Positions 12,008 through 26,880 of a stretch of 31,382 nt of DNA are shown here, piece after piece. Source of the stretch: Armadillidium nasatum (lineage: Eukaryota > Arthropoda > Malacostraca > Isopoda > Armadillidiidae); the NCBI GenBank assembly GCA_009176605.1, contig SEYY01005153.1:1-31382 (forward strand). The letters run 5' to 3'. Within the stretch, counting starts at the first letter, position 1. Each line of letters begins with the position of its first letter. Under the pieces are notes generated by a model. The model was not told the origin of the DNA. It was given only the letters and a program-made list of their open reading frames with translations, and ran no database searches. The translations under genes and the position numbers were made by a program.

Positions 12008-12085
<78 letters not shown>
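11946..12085. repeat. Compound (CTA)n(CA)n(AT)n microsatellite
   Basis: (CTA)n 11946-11991, (CA)n 11991-12004, then (AT)n 12010-12085. Confidence 0.96.
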
Positions 12086-12087
<2 letters not shown>

Positions 12088-12159
12088 TTGAGATTGGGTG
12101 TTCTAAGGAGCCTTTAGAATTACTTCACGCCAACCCTATTTGCTTGCTTGTATGCTTCA

Positions 12160-13470
<1,311 letters not shown>

Positions 13471-13485
13471 TTATATATATTATAT

Positions 13486-13575
<90 letters not shown>
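13471..13575. repeat. (AT)n microsatellite
   Basis: AT dinucleotides with two early phase breaks, next to the CGATAT-rich repeat. Confidence 0.97.
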
Positions 13576-13579
<4 letters not shown>

Positions 13580-13584
13580 AGGAC

Positions 13585-14035
13585 TGTTGGGCACAGACTG
13601 CATGCCCACGATCCAAGATATTTATGCCACGATATTTATCGGTATTTATAAATACTTGAAACGTATGCCCCCACCCAAAATATCGGTCTCACGATATTTA
13701 TCGATATTTATATTTACTTGAAACGTATACCCAAGACCCAAAATATCGATCTCGCGATATTTATGGATATTTATATTTGCTTAAAATGCATGCCCACGAT
13801 CTTACGATGTTTCATATCTACTTGAGATAGAGATCGACAATAGAAATAACACTTGCAGTTAAGGCTAACATTGAAACTTGTAAATATATGTGACTCTTAA
13901 ATAAATATACTAGCTTTGTGTTATTTCAAAAACCACCAAGGAAATAATTAAAAAGAAAATTAGAAGAAATATCTTTAAGAAATGATTTTTTTTTATTTAA
14001 AGTAACAGAAAATTGTTCTGAAAGGTAAAAACTTA
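13585..14035 (+). repeat. CGATAT-rich interspersed repeat, copy 1, with three ~62-base tandem units
   Basis: Starts at the GGGCACAGA block and ends at CTGAAAGGTAAAAACTT, both shared with copy 2 at 16194-16685. The first part has three tandem units of about 62 bases (approximately 13610-13800), each built from ATGCCC...ATATCG-TCTC-CGATATTTAT-GATATTTATATTT-CTTGAAACGT. Copy 2 has one unit. Repeated TATCGATA-type motifs near GGGC ends recall nonautonomous hAT-like elements; this assignment is tentative. An alternative is that the two copies are the long terminal repeats of the gypsy remnant between them. Confidence 0.7.
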
Positions 14036-14309
14036 AGAACACCTATTCAAACTTCGCAGCTTTGGAGACCAACCCAGAAGTGACTTTTAAATATGAAATA
14101 AATATATGGATATGTAAATCAAATAATATGGCTAATTTTTTCAAAACCTTTTAAAAAAAATAAATACTGAAGGCCTAAGAAAGCAAGAAATTATCATAGG
14201 CTAAACCTATTCAACGACGTTCACGTGAAGTAAATAACACAGAAAAGCTAAAATATAATTTGAAACTGTAATTTTATGAAAATTAAAAAGAGAGTGACGC
14301 CAATCACTT
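14036..14309. other. Unassigned spacer before the gypsy remnant
   Basis: No primer-binding site or coding frame recognised. Confidence 0.4.
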
Positions 14310-14327
14310 GTTAGCAAGAGAGCAACG

Positions 14328-14519
14328 TTGTTCAACTTTCCTGTCGGAATTCATTTAACAATGCACCATATTAACTCTGAAGAAAATATTTTAACTGATT
14401 TTCTGAGTACGAATTATACTCGACAGCCCACTAAATGTACACTGAAATTTCCAGCTCCTTCAACTTCTGCAGGAAATACAGATGTGAAATTGGCAGCAAG
14501 CTCTTTACTCCAGTTATAG
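14328..14519 (+). pseudogene. Gypsy RNase H C-terminus fragment
   Basis: The segment MHHINSEENILTDFLS corresponds to the conserved end of the gypsy RNase H domain (I-G-xN-xADxLSR). The frame then runs on without recognisable similarity to a stop at 14517-14519. The linker between RNase H and integrase is degraded (14520-14860 has no open frame of note). Confidence 0.65.
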
Positions 14520-14859
14520 CAACTGTGATAGAAATCCTTCCTGAAGCACCCTGCGATGAAGCAATGGTCATACCAGAGCTTTCTCTCCAGCAGGATTCTT
14601 TAATAGAAGGGTGACTGCTATTCACTGTCATCTATTTTCCATATATCAGCCAATGATGTATTTAAATTATTTCAGAGCTAATTTGATTAAAAAGAACTGC
14701 AAACAACACAAGAAACTGATATTCGGCTTCAAAAATACGTAAATGAACAGACAAGAAAATACTAATCATAAGCGAATACTATAAAAATGACTTGCTCTCC
14801 ATTAATCTTTTCCAAAATCACCTCGTATTTTTGATCCAGAATCTTTCATTACTCCTGTT

Positions 14860-15730
14860 ATCTCTTATTCACATTCCCTTGGACATTTTGGAGTCAAGAA
14901 AACTCTGGCATCTCTTAGGAAGCATTTTGTATGGAAGATATACCTTAATAGATAAAGCAGTTTGTTCCAAATTTTGATAAATGTCAGAGATCTAAATCTC
15001 TACGCAAAATAAGCCGACCTTATGAATCTTATAGGCCAGTATCTGCAAAATTTCAGGTGGTCCATATCTACATTCAAATGCTATTATGCAAAACTAATAA
15101 ATATTTTTTAATTTTAATTGATAAGTTCTCTAGCTATCTCTTTGCTATCCCCTTGAAAAATATTGAAATCACTACAATTGTGGAAGTAATTACCAGAGAA
15201 TTTCTTCCAATAGCTGAAGTTGAAGGAACTTTTGTTTCTGCTCGTGGAAGACAGGTAACCTCTGATTTATTCAAAAGTGTTTATAAGGAGCTAGGATCCC
15301 AACATAAATTTACTTTTGCCTATTCCTCTCAAAGTAATGGCCTTGCTGAAAACTCAAATATTGAGGTCTCTGATAGTCATGCTGTCGGATGCACAAAATT
15401 ATTGGTTGGGTCTTCTCTCCCTAGTGCTTTTATTTTTAAGAACTGCAACCATCTCTCCATGGAGCTTTAATAAAGCAAGTGGAGTCCTCATTCCCACTTT
15501 CAATTAAGCATACGCAGAAAAGGTGAAGTTATTCTTGGGACTCACTCTGTCTCCAGAAGTTTCTGCCTAAAGACCTAAAATATGTATGCCAACGAGTTTA
15601 GAACATACTAAATTTGAACTGGTACAGAAACAACAATATGACAGAAACAAAGTAGAAGCAGGTACCATGGTCCCTATCCAATAGTAAGGTTATCTGATAA
15701 TAATAATATCTGATAATAATAATAAAGTTC
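14860..15730 (+). pseudogene. Gypsy-type integrase fragment
   Basis: A zinc-binding region is recognisable across two frames: HSLGHFGVKKTLASLRKHF, then KCQRSK. The catalytic core lies in the open frame 15057-15470, with LILIDKFSSYL (first catalytic Asp), ARGRQVTSDLF (the second catalytic Asp position reads Ala) and QSNGLAENSN (third position, Glu kept). Downstream, QQYDRNKVEAGTMV and, in another frame, YHGPYPIVRLSDNN match the C-terminal chromatin-facing part of gypsy integrases. Loss of the second catalytic residue and multiple frameshifts show it is dead. Confidence 0.78.
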
Positions 15731-15829
15731 AAATTGAAAATTTAATAAATATCAAAATACATTTTAGTTTAAGTAATGAAGGTGTCGAACTATTTGAGTA
15801 ATAATATTGAAGCAATCATGTTGAAGTTG

Positions 15830-15947
<118 letters not shown>

Positions 15948-16193
15948 TGTATATAAGTTGTAATGCCAGTTCAATTTTATTTGCAACCTATTGTTGACTA
16001 TAGCATGTTGAAGGGTAATATATTTTGTTCTGGAAATAACATTTTGTTTGAATAAGATTCAAAACTGCTTTAACTTCACGATTTCTTCTATTTTAAAATA
16101 TAAAGAAACATGTAAAAGGCTGGGTAGTCAGATGTGAATCTCCAAGTAATCTTGGAATTTCACTCTCCATGTGTCACCATCTTAGAAATTAGA

Positions 16194-17225
<1,032 letters not shown>

Positions 17226-17313
<88 letters not shown>
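17226..17313. repeat. (TA)n between two converging poly(A) tails
   Basis: Lies between the A-rich tail of the + strand SINE and the T run (17314-17325) that is the poly(A) tail of the minus-strand LINE B. Confidence 0.97.
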
Positions 17314-17321
<8 letters not shown>

Positions 17322-19694
17322 TTTATTTCTCCTCTGGTGGGCAAAGGCCAGAGGCCTACCATTGTTCCACCAGAGTTGGGAGGAAAGTCGGAAACATGGT
17401 CAAATTAAAGGCCGACATGACCTGATACACGGCGTTTAAAGGTGGTTAAGTCATAGGAAGTTGGGAAAATAGATGAAGGAAGTGTGTTCCAGACTTTACC
17501 AGTAGAGTAAATGTAAGATTGAGCATAGAGGTTAAGTCTGGGGTCAGAGAGTTGGACAGAGAAAGGATGAGACTGTGTAGAAAGACGAGTCGCACGAACC
17601 CTTCTTAATGGAGGAGGTATGCGACGAGAGAGTTCAGAAGAGCAGTGTCCATTGTAATAGCGATAGTAGAGAGAGAGTGACGCAACATTTCGATGGGCAG
17701 AAAGAGATTGGAGAGAATTAGTGAGAGCAGGAGAATTGATAAGGCGAAAAGCTCTAGACTCCACCTTTTCCAGGAGAGCTGTGTGTGTGGAACCACCCCA
17801 GATGTGTGACGCATACTCCATACAGGGGCGAACAACACCCCTATACAGAGCAAGCAACTGGGGTGGTGTGAAGAAATACTGAAGGCGCCTCAGAAAACCC
17901 AACCTCTTAGAAGCTTGTTTAGAAAGAGAGGTAATGTGATCTTTCCAAGAAAGATCACGAGAAAAAGAAACACCTAGAATATTGAGGAGAGATGAAGGTT
18001 TGAGTTGCATGTTTTCGAAGAAGATATCGTAGTTGTTTGGAAGATTGTGTCGAGTAGAGAGATGGAGGAATTGAGTTTTTGAGGCATTGAAAACGACCAT
18101 GTTTTCTTTGCCCCAATTGGAAATGAGAGATAGATCAGAGGTTAGTTGCTCCAAGGCCACCCTCCTTGCCTCTATTAACTGTTGCTGGAAGGGGCGTCTT
18201 TCAAAATGAAAAGAGTAATGAAGGGTGGAGTCATCAGCATAGGAGTGGATAGGAGATGAAGTAATAGAGAGAAGGTCATTAATGAAAAACAGAAAAAGTG
18301 TTGGGGATAGGACAGATCCTTGAGGAACACCACTATTAATAGATTTATAGGATGAACGGTGGCCGTCTACAACAGCTGCTATAGAACGACCAGAAAGGAA
18401 ATCAGAGAGAAGGTCACAGAGAGAAGGATAGATTCCGAAAGAGGGAAGTTTGGAAATCAAAGCTTTGTGCCAGACTCTATCGAAAGCTTTCGATATGTCC
18501 AGCGCTACAGCAAAAGATTCACCGAAATGCCGAAGAGAGGAGGACCAAGAGTCAGAGAGAAGGGAAAGAAGATCACCAGTAGAGCGTTTCTTTCGAAAGC
18601 CATACTGGCGATCTGAGATAAGATTAGAAGAATTGAGATGTTTCCAAATCTTCCTGTTAAGGATAGATTCGAAAACTTTAGAAAGAACGGAGGTTAAAGA
18701 AATAGGACGATAGTTAGAGGGCTGAGAGGGGTCCCCCTTCTTCGGCACAGGCTGAATGAGCGCACGTTTCCAGCAAGAAGGGAAGGTTGAAGTAGAAAGA
18801 CATAGACGAAATAGTTTACCAAGGCAGGGTGCAAGCTCGGAAGCACAAGTTTTGAGAACCACAGGAGGGATACCATCAGGACCGTACGCCTTCTTAGTGT
18901 TAAGCTCAGAGAGAGCAGAAGTGACGTCTTTAGAAGAAATTACAATTTTAGGCATAAATGAGTTAGAGGGGGTTGAAGGAGTAGGAACAGCTCCGGAATC
19001 GTCTAAGGTTGAATTTAAGGCAAAAGTTTGAGCAAAGAGTTCAGCTTTAGAGGAAGGCAAAACGGCAGTTGTACCGTCAGAAGATACTAGAGGAGGGAAA
19101 GAGGAAGAAGCAAAGTTAGAGTTGACATTTTTTGCAAAATGCCAGAAAGGGCGAGAGGAAGAGGAGCCAGAAAGATTATTGCATTTGCGACGGAGAAAAG
19201 AGTTTTTAGTATCTCGAAGAATAGATTTTGCACGATTCCGGGATGAAATATAAGTTGCATGAGATTCTGGAGTTTGAAGACGACGGTAGTCCCTGAAGGC
19301 AGCATTCCTGCGGCGGATAGCACGAGAACAAGCAGAGTTAAACCAAGGTTTATTAGGTTTAGTGGAAGGGAAAGAATATGGAATGTACGCCTCCATGCCA
19401 GAGAGAATCACCTCAGTTATGCGCTCAGCGCACTCCGAGGGACCCCTCCCACGGAAACAGTAATCATTCCATGGAAAATCAGAAAAGTACGACCGCAAGT
19501 CAGACCAGTTAGTGGCACCGAAATGCCAGAAACGTCTCCTCGCCGATGGCGGGGGCCGTTCTTGCGGAAGACTTGAAGAGACAGGACAAGATACGGAGAT
19601 AAGAAGATGATCGGATGAACCCAGAGGAGGAAAGAGTTTAACAGTATAAGGAGAAGGATTAGAAGTTAGAAAAAGGTCTAGAATGTTGGGTTCG
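17314..19694 (-). mobile_element. LINE family B (APE-type non-LTR retrotransposon), 5'-truncated, coding region intact
   Basis: On the minus strand it runs from endonuclease C-terminus through RT to a 3' UTR and poly(A) (T run at 17314-17325 on the + strand). The reading frame has no internal stop over more than 2.2 kb. The 3' UTR has a hairpin (stem CTCTGGTGG/CCACCAGAG at 17332-17375) just before the tail. The 5' end stops exactly at (AT)n 19695-19800. The undamaged frame implies the youngest insertion in the window. Confidence 0.88.
17405..19693 (-). CDS. LINE B ORF2 (partial): endonuclease C-terminus and reverse transcriptase
   Basis: The frame is open from 19693 to the stop at 17405; the first in-frame Met is at 19498 but similarity begins at once with [14 protein letters not shown] and GSSDHLLIS, the end of an APE endonuclease. 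Numbered from Met19498, residues 40-120 are the linker ([15 protein letters not shown]), 205-212 YGPDGIPP, 260-270 [11 protein letters not shown], 299-307 YGFRKKRST, 334-344 [11 protein letters not shown] (catalytic Asp 334), 389-400 [12 protein letters not shown] and 419-427 SYADDSTLH (catalytic YADD 420-423). The C-terminal third has [13 protein letters not shown] and [12 protein letters not shown]. All catalytic residues of the RT are present, but the endonuclease N-terminus is missing, so it could not retrotranspose by itself. Jockey/CR1 group. Confidence 0.9.
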   Translation of the reverse strand, partial: EPNILDLFLTSNPSPYTVKLFPPLGSSDHLLISVSCPVSSSLPQERPPPSARRRFWHFGATNWSDLRSYFSDFPWNDYCFRGRGPSECAERITEVILSGMEAYIPYSFPSTKPNKPWFNSACSRAIRRRNAAFRDYRRLQTPESHATYISSRNRAKSILRDTKNSFLRRKCNNLSGSSSSRPFWHFAKNVNSNFASSSFPPLVSSDGTTAVLPSSKAELFAQTFALNSTLDDSGAVPTPSTPSNSFMPKIVISSKDVTSALSELNTKKAYGPDGIPPVVLKTCASELAPCLGKLFRLCLSTSTFPSCWKRALIQPVPKKGDPSQPSNYRPISLTSVLSKVFESILNRKIWKHLNSSNLISDRQYGFRKKRSTGDLLSLLSDSWSSSLRHFGESFAVALDISKAFDRVWHKALISKLPSFGIYPSLCDLLSDFLSGRSIAAVVDGHRSSYKSINSGVPQGSVLSPTLFLFFINDLLSITSSPIHSYADDSTLHYSFHFERRPFQQQLIEARRVALEQLTSDLSLISNWGKENMVVFNASKTQFLHLSTRHNLPNNYDIFFENMQLKPSSLLNILGVSFSRDLSWKDHITSLSKQASKRLGFLRRLQYFFTPPQLLALYRGVVRPCMEYASHIWGGSTHTALLEKVESRAFRLINSPALTNSLQSLSAHRNVASLSLYYRYYNGHCSSELSRRIPPPLRRVRATRLSTQSHPFSVQLSDPRLNLYAQSYIYSTGKVWNTLPSSIFPTSYDLTTFKRRVSGHVGL

Positions 19695-20095
<401 letters not shown>

Positions 20096-20104
20096 CATCA
20101 AATT

Positions 20105-20310
20105 AGTAGGGATGCCGAAAGAGTTTCGATATACATCGATATCGATATTTTTTACGATAGTATCGAAAAAATATCGATAATATTTCCAAAACTGATATAT
20201 ATATATGATATTTTATCCTCAGTATCGAACCAACGATATTTTTTATTACTTCTAGAAATTTTTAGTAGTTTTCTGCTACTTTATAAAATAAAATTTAAGC
20301 AAAATTTGTT
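20105..20310 (-). repeat. Diverged CGATAT-rich repeat, probable third copy, reversed
   Basis: Rich in ATCGATAT and CGATATTTTTT. The stretch TTTTCTGCTACTTTATAAAA (about 20268-20288) is the reverse complement of the 3' part of copies 1 and 2 (AAAGTAACAGAAAA / AGAGTAGCAGAAAA). The rest is too diverged to align by eye. Confidence 0.45.
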
Positions 20311-20323
20311 ATTTTTCATGTGC

Positions 20324-22050
<1,727 letters not shown>

Positions 22051-22053
22051 TTT

Positions 22054-22131
22054 ATTTTTTAGCATTTTCATGGAGGTAGGGCAATAGAACTTATTTTTGA
22101 TCTCCTACCTCCCAGAAAATGAGAAAAAAAT
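22054..22131. repeat. Hairpin of ~78 bases
   Basis: The left arm ATTTTTT-CATTTTC-GGAGGTAGG (22054-22080) pairs with the right arm CCTACCTCC-GAAAATG-AAAAAAAT (22104-22131) around a 23-base loop, with only two small internal mismatches. It lies just upstream of the uncharacterised pseudogene. It could be a tiny foldback element or a small-RNA-like hairpin; the sequence does not decide. Confidence 0.6.
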
Positions 22132-22148
22132 CAACTTTTCGATTTTAT

Positions 22149-23014
22149 GAGCAAGTTTTGCTGCATGATGGAAATAATTTTGCATCACTTCCATTTGGAC
22201 ACTCGGTGTATCTAGAATAAAATCATAAGGATTTGGCTCTAATTCTTGAGAAAATCAAGTATGAAGGTCATCCCTGGATGGTGTGTGGAGATTTTAAAAT
22301 TCTAAACATGTTGCTGAGCCAACAGGCAGACTATACAAAATATTCCTGCTTTCTGTGCTTGAGGGAAAAAACCAACTGACCACTTCGAGACACCCTAACT
22401 CCTGGTGAAAAGAAAGTCATCAAGAAAACTTCCTTGTGAAAACGTCCTCCCACCATCTCTTTATATCAAATTTAGACTAATGAAATAATTTCTTAAATCT
22501 CTACCAAAAGATGAAAAATATTTCAATTACCTATGTTCCAAGTTCCCAAAACTCTTTAAGGCCAAGTTGAAAGAGGGAGTTTTTGTTGGATCAGACATAC
22601 GTAAACTTTTGTCTGATTCCTTGTTTCCAAAGTCCATAAATGAAACTGAAGGAAAAGCGTGAGATACATTTAAAGAAGTAGAGCATAAGTTTTTGGGAAA
22701 TAACAAAATATTGAAGAACTCATGCTAGCTGCATTCAAAGCTCAAGGCTGTAACATGAGCTTAAAAATTCATTTTTATTTTTGCACATAGACTACTGTCC
22801 CGAAAACTTCGGAGACTATAGTGAGCAGCAGTGGGAAAGATTTCACCCTGATGCTATGGAAATGGAGATACGCTACCAGGGAAGATGGGATTTGAATATG
22901 ATGGGTTCTTACTGTTAGATGCTTAAAAGGGAAACTGTGAATTCTGGAAAACGAAAGGGCACCAGGAGAACTTTGAAAGAGAAGAAACAAAGGATTTACA
23001 GGCCAACAGAATAA
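22149..23014 (+). pseudogene. Decayed copy of an uncharacterised arthropod protein family
   Basis: Successive + strand pieces: VLLHDGNNFASLPFGHSV, HPWMVCGDFKILNMLLSQQ, YTKYSCFLCLRE, LTPGEKKVI, KDEKYFNYLCSKFPKL, LKEGVFVGSDIRKLLSD, HKFLGNNK, FLHIDYCPENFGDYSE, QQWERFHPDAMEMEIRYQGR and MLKRET, with a stop at 23012-23014. I know this series of blocks from uncharacterised, often multicopy proteins in arthropod gene sets. I do not know its biochemical function; repeat association is likely. At least six stops or frameshifts break it (for example TAA after SVYLE, TGA after EKTN, TAG in the SYC-MLK block). The N-terminal part of the usual protein is missing. Confidence 0.7.
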
Positions 23015-23299
23015 AATAATTAACATTTATAAACAACTGTGTTTCATGAATAACAAATTTAAATGTTTTTAATTTTATAATAAGATGATGCCTTTTTGAT
23101 TTAGCAGTGTTGATTCATTACAATCCTTTTTTCTTTGTAAGAAACTTATATGTGATGGGAAAAAGGAGTTTATTTTCAGGTTCAGCACTCCAAAATATAT
23201 AAAATTTAAAAAAAATGAAAAAAACCTATGCAGGTTTATAATTTTTTTTTCTTGCAGAACCTGTGTTATAATATTTATTATAATCTCACTCAATGTGCA
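23015..23299. other. Unassigned AT-rich spacer
   Basis: No feature recognised. Confidence 0.45.
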
Positions 23300-23575
23300 A
23301 AAAGTTGAATAGATGTGAGATCACTACTGAGGTTTGGTGTAATACTGAAGGTTCTCCAAAATTCTTCTGTCCAGGAAGTTGTTTGCTGAAGTCAGGATTC
23401 TGAAGTTTTCTTGTAGGATACGGTAGTTATGGTTTGAGGAGTGGTCCCGGATTGGTGAATGCTCTGGGAATATTAATTGTGGCATGGTTCTATATGACAC
23501 CCCAAAGTGCTTAGAGACCCTCATCCTGAGCTGTTGACCATTTTGACCCAAGTAAATATTAACTGCCTAAACAGA
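23300..23575 (-). pseudogene. Penelope-like element: GIY-YIG endonuclease fragment
   Basis: The minus strand (open frame 23324-23551 with extension upstream to about 23572) reads NIYLGQNGQQLRMRVSKHFG, VSYRTMPQL, IRDHSSNHN and DRRILENLQYY. This is the second half of a GIY-YIG nuclease as found at the C-terminus of Penelope-like elements: YxG-T-R-L--R---H-GVSYRT ... IRDHS ... R-LE-L with the catalytic Glu kept. The GIY half and the RT are missing. Its orientation is opposite to the neighbouring + strand Penelope fragment, and their truncated 5' ends face each other. Confidence 0.8.
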
Positions 23576-23639
23576 TTCTATGAATACTGAGGTTCCTTAT
23601 CCTTGTTACAGATAACCTATAATTTTCTGCTCAACAATG

Positions 23640-24165
23640 AACTTTGTTCCCAACTAGATGGCTTGACAATGAGTTCACCCCTTAGCCCTGCCTTTGCTGA
23701 TACATTCATGTGCTTTCACGAATAACTCTGGTTGAATAAGCAAATTTAAACTAACAGTTTACAAAATATCTATTGACGATTGTTTTGTGATTTTTCGGAA
23801 TCAACATCAATCCTTCATTTTTCTTAAAATTTCTTAATACCCGAATATAACGTTTACAGTAGAAAGCATGCAGAACAACTCCCTCTCGTTTCATGATATT
23901 TTAATTACTTTTGCTACTTCTTTGTTCAAGAAACCCACTACTACCATGTTGGGGCTAAATTTCTTTAGTTTCCTCCCTACCAAATTTAAACTTCGTTGAC
24001 CCTTCAAAGTAGATAGAGTCTTCTGTGCATTTACACCCAGCTTTACATGAATTAATTTTCATCTAGAAATTTAATATCTCATAAAATTTAATAACTTCAA
24101 TTTGTTTCCACAGCACTTCTCTGCCAACATTAGTAAGTAATTTGATGAACAATTACTTGAGTCCT
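23640..24165 (+). pseudogene. Penelope-like element reverse transcriptase fragment
   Basis: Pieces across frames: SSPLSPAFADTFMCFHE (SPLSP--A---M--HE), then VYKISIDDCFVIFRN with the catalytic IDD at 23772-23780, YPNITFTVES, NNSLSFHDILITFATSLFKK (LSFLD--I--------YRKPT), TMLGLNFFSFLPTKFK. The arrangement is that of Penelope-like RTs of the type that ends VYRKPTFTGLGLNFFS. Many stops; no long open frame. It appears to be a different subfamily from the fragment at 241-609, judging from the motif wording. Confidence 0.8.
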
Positions 24166-24640
24166 AAACTTCCAGTTACTGATGTTCCTAAGCAAATGAT
24201 TTACCTCAAGATTCTATTTATTGGTTCTAACACAACAAAGCTTATTGAGGCAGTAAATCTTGTATCATCTAATTCATTTCGCTCAGGAAGATTTATATTT
24301 TTCCCCATTATTAAATATAAAATCTGCAACCTATATAGATTCAATGATATGCTCCTTCTGCATTTGAGGTCCTCAATTATATATATTTACTAGCGCACAG
24401 GCTGCAATGCCAACTACTAGAGCCATATTGGTCAATAGCTCTAAGCATATGAAGGTGTCATAAAGAACCGGTCCACTATTTGCAGTACCTTCACAGAGCA
24501 TACATCTATCCTGGGTGACACTTCAAACCATAAATCACCGTGTCTTACAAGAAAAACTTCAACAGCTTGACTTCAATAAGAACTCCTTGGACACAAGGAT
24601 TTTGGGGAACCTTTTAATCTTTATTATTTAACTGGAACTC
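24166..24640 (+). pseudogene. Penelope-like element: linker and GIY-YIG endonuclease remnant
   Basis: Continues the preceding RT: VTDVPKQMIYLKILFIGSNT and SSNSFRSGRFIFFP (24142-24393) fit the RT-nuclease linker. After a frame change come GCNAN, YEGVS, RTGPLFAVPSQS and NSLDTRILGNLL, corresponding to C--CN--YIG, H-GVS-RTG and the RxLExL end. The catalytic Glu of the last block reads Gly (ILGNL), so the nuclease would be inactive even if the frame were whole. Confidence 0.65.
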
Positions 24641-24820
24641 AATAGTGATCTTTCATCTAATCCACATTAATGAGATTATAATTTTATTTACCATTTATTA
24701 TTATTATTATTTTTATTCGTCCCCACAAGAAACCCATTTCAGTTTTGCATTAAGGCATATAAAGTATAAGATTTTTGCTTTCACAACTTTTGTAACTAGA
24801 GAGATGAATAAAGATTAAAG

Positions 24821-24996
<176 letters not shown>

Positions 24997-25110
24997 GAAC
25001 AAGCCCCTAAAAATATTAAAAAGTGTATTCAACTACTAAATACAAGTGCTCGCATAACACATAATCATTATTGTTTTACAGTCATTAAATCCCACGAGAA
25101 GTTTATAAAT

Positions 25111-25506
25111 ATGGTTAACACGAGAAATTTAGAAAATGCCACTACCAGCCATAATAACAGTAACAGTAATAATAATAGCCTCTCAAACAACAAAAAAAAT
25201 GATGGCAAGAAAAAGAAAGGAGGGAAAAAGAATGGGAGACATTTATCATTTGACGACAGCATCACTGAAAGCCAAGAAAATGCACTCTTAAACTTTTCTT
25301 CATCCTTTACCTCAAGTCAAAGTGAGTATGGTAATTCAGAACTACTTTCAATGATAAATAGTTTAAAGAGGGAAATTGCTACTCTTAACACGGCTTTCAG
25401 GGAAGAACTCTCAACCCTTGAATCTGCTTTCCACGAATTTAAAGAACAGAAAAACGCAGAGATCAAAGAACTGAAAGACAAATTACATAAATACGAAAGT
25501 GGCTAA
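25111..25506 (+). CDS. LINE C ORF1, N-terminal part (basic, coiled coil)
   Basis: 131 codons. Residues 1-50 are Asn/Ser-rich and very basic (KKKKGGKKNGR). Residues about 78-130 have heptad-like spacing of Leu, Ile and Phe with many Glu and Lys, consistent with a coiled coil for oligomerisation. It stops at 25504-25506 and overlaps the next frame by eight bases. In related elements the coiled coil and the RNA-binding part are one protein, so this is probably the front of a broken ORF1p. Confidence 0.7.
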   Translation: MVNTRNLENATTSHNNSNSNNNSLSNNKKNDGKKKKGGKKNGRHLSFDDSITESQENALLNFSSSFTSSQSEYGNSELLSMINSLKREIATLNTAFREELSTLESAFHEFKEQKNAEIKELKDKLHKYESG

Positions 25507-26092
25507 TAATTCCCCCCATACGGACATACAATTGACCGATATCAGAAAATCAGTTCAGGCCCTTGAGGAGTCCCAGGATCAATTGCAACAAGACCAAGTT
25601 AAAAATATATTAGTAATCAGTGGAGCTGGGCTTCCTGAAGGTGTAGAAGACGAGGATTGCAATAAAACAGTGGCTAAAACCATAGAACAAAAGCTAAAAA
25701 TAAAACTTCAACCTAACGCCATAAGTGATGTTTATCGGATAGGTAAAAGAAGAACAGAAAATAATACTAATGATAAACGTCCAATCAGGTTTAAGATTGA
25801 GGAGCAGGGATTGAAAAGCAAATTAATATCGACCTGTATCAAAGAGAAGCCTAATGTTTTCATTAATGAATTCTTGACGCCGGGAAAGAGGAAATTATTG
25901 AAGAAAGCTCTCATAATACGGAGAGATCATAGGCAACTATTACACTCCTGCTACTATAAAAATGGGGTTTTGCATATCAAGAAATCTCCTGATGACGATC
26001 CTATCAAAATAAGAAACGATGAAGAATTAAATAGATACCTCAACTCAGCTCACATAAATCTGACCACATTGCAAGAAGTTAACGAATCATAG
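25499..26092 (+). CDS. LINE C ORF1, C-terminal part (RRM-like nucleic-acid-binding region)
   Basis: About 197 codons in a frame offset from the first part; the nominal start is GTG at 25499, so an independent start is doubtful. It continues coiled-coil character (ALEESQDQLQQDQ), then has NILVISGAGLPEG, ISDVYRIGKRR, RPIRFKIEEQ and VFINEFLTPGKRKLL. This matches the RRM-like domain of LINE ORF1 proteins (N-VI-G-P ... YRIGK ... RPI-VKF ... -FINE-LT--R--L). Its role would be binding element RNA. Intact apart from the frame break at its front. Confidence 0.75.
   Translation: MANNSPHTDIQLTDIRKSVQALEESQDQLQQDQVKNILVISGAGLPEGVEDEDCNKTVAKTIEQKLKIKLQPNAISDVYRIGKRRTENNTNDKRPIRFKIEEQGLKSKLISTCIKEKPNVFINEFLTPGKRKLLKKALIIRRDHRQLLHSCYYKNGVLHIKKSPDDDPIKIRNDEELNRYLNSAHINLTTLQEVNES

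Positions 26093-26880
<788 letters not shown>

Larger units (their letters stand above)
14310..15730 (+). mobile_element. Ty3/gypsy-type LTR retrotransposon remnant (RNase H end to integrase C-terminus)
   Basis: Contains, in the correct order for a Ty3/gypsy pol gene, the end of RNase H (14328-14420), the integrase zinc-binding and catalytic domains (14860-15470) and the integrase C-terminal region (15610-15720). The gag, protease and reverse transcriptase regions are missing. Many stops and frameshifts make it nonfunctional. Confidence 0.75.

Noticed and set aside
13600..13810. CRISPR-like array from the 62-base repeats
   Set aside because: Units are contiguous tandem repeats without spacers and lie in a eukaryotic transposon context.
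14328..15720. A functional retroviral or gypsy pol gene
   Set aside because: Frameshifts, stops, a lost second catalytic residue in integrase, and no RT, protease, gag or envelope region.
18359..19576. Plus-strand open frames opposite LINE B (for example 18359-18616 and 19259-19576)
   Set aside because: Antisense shadows of a strongly supported minus-strand RT coding region.
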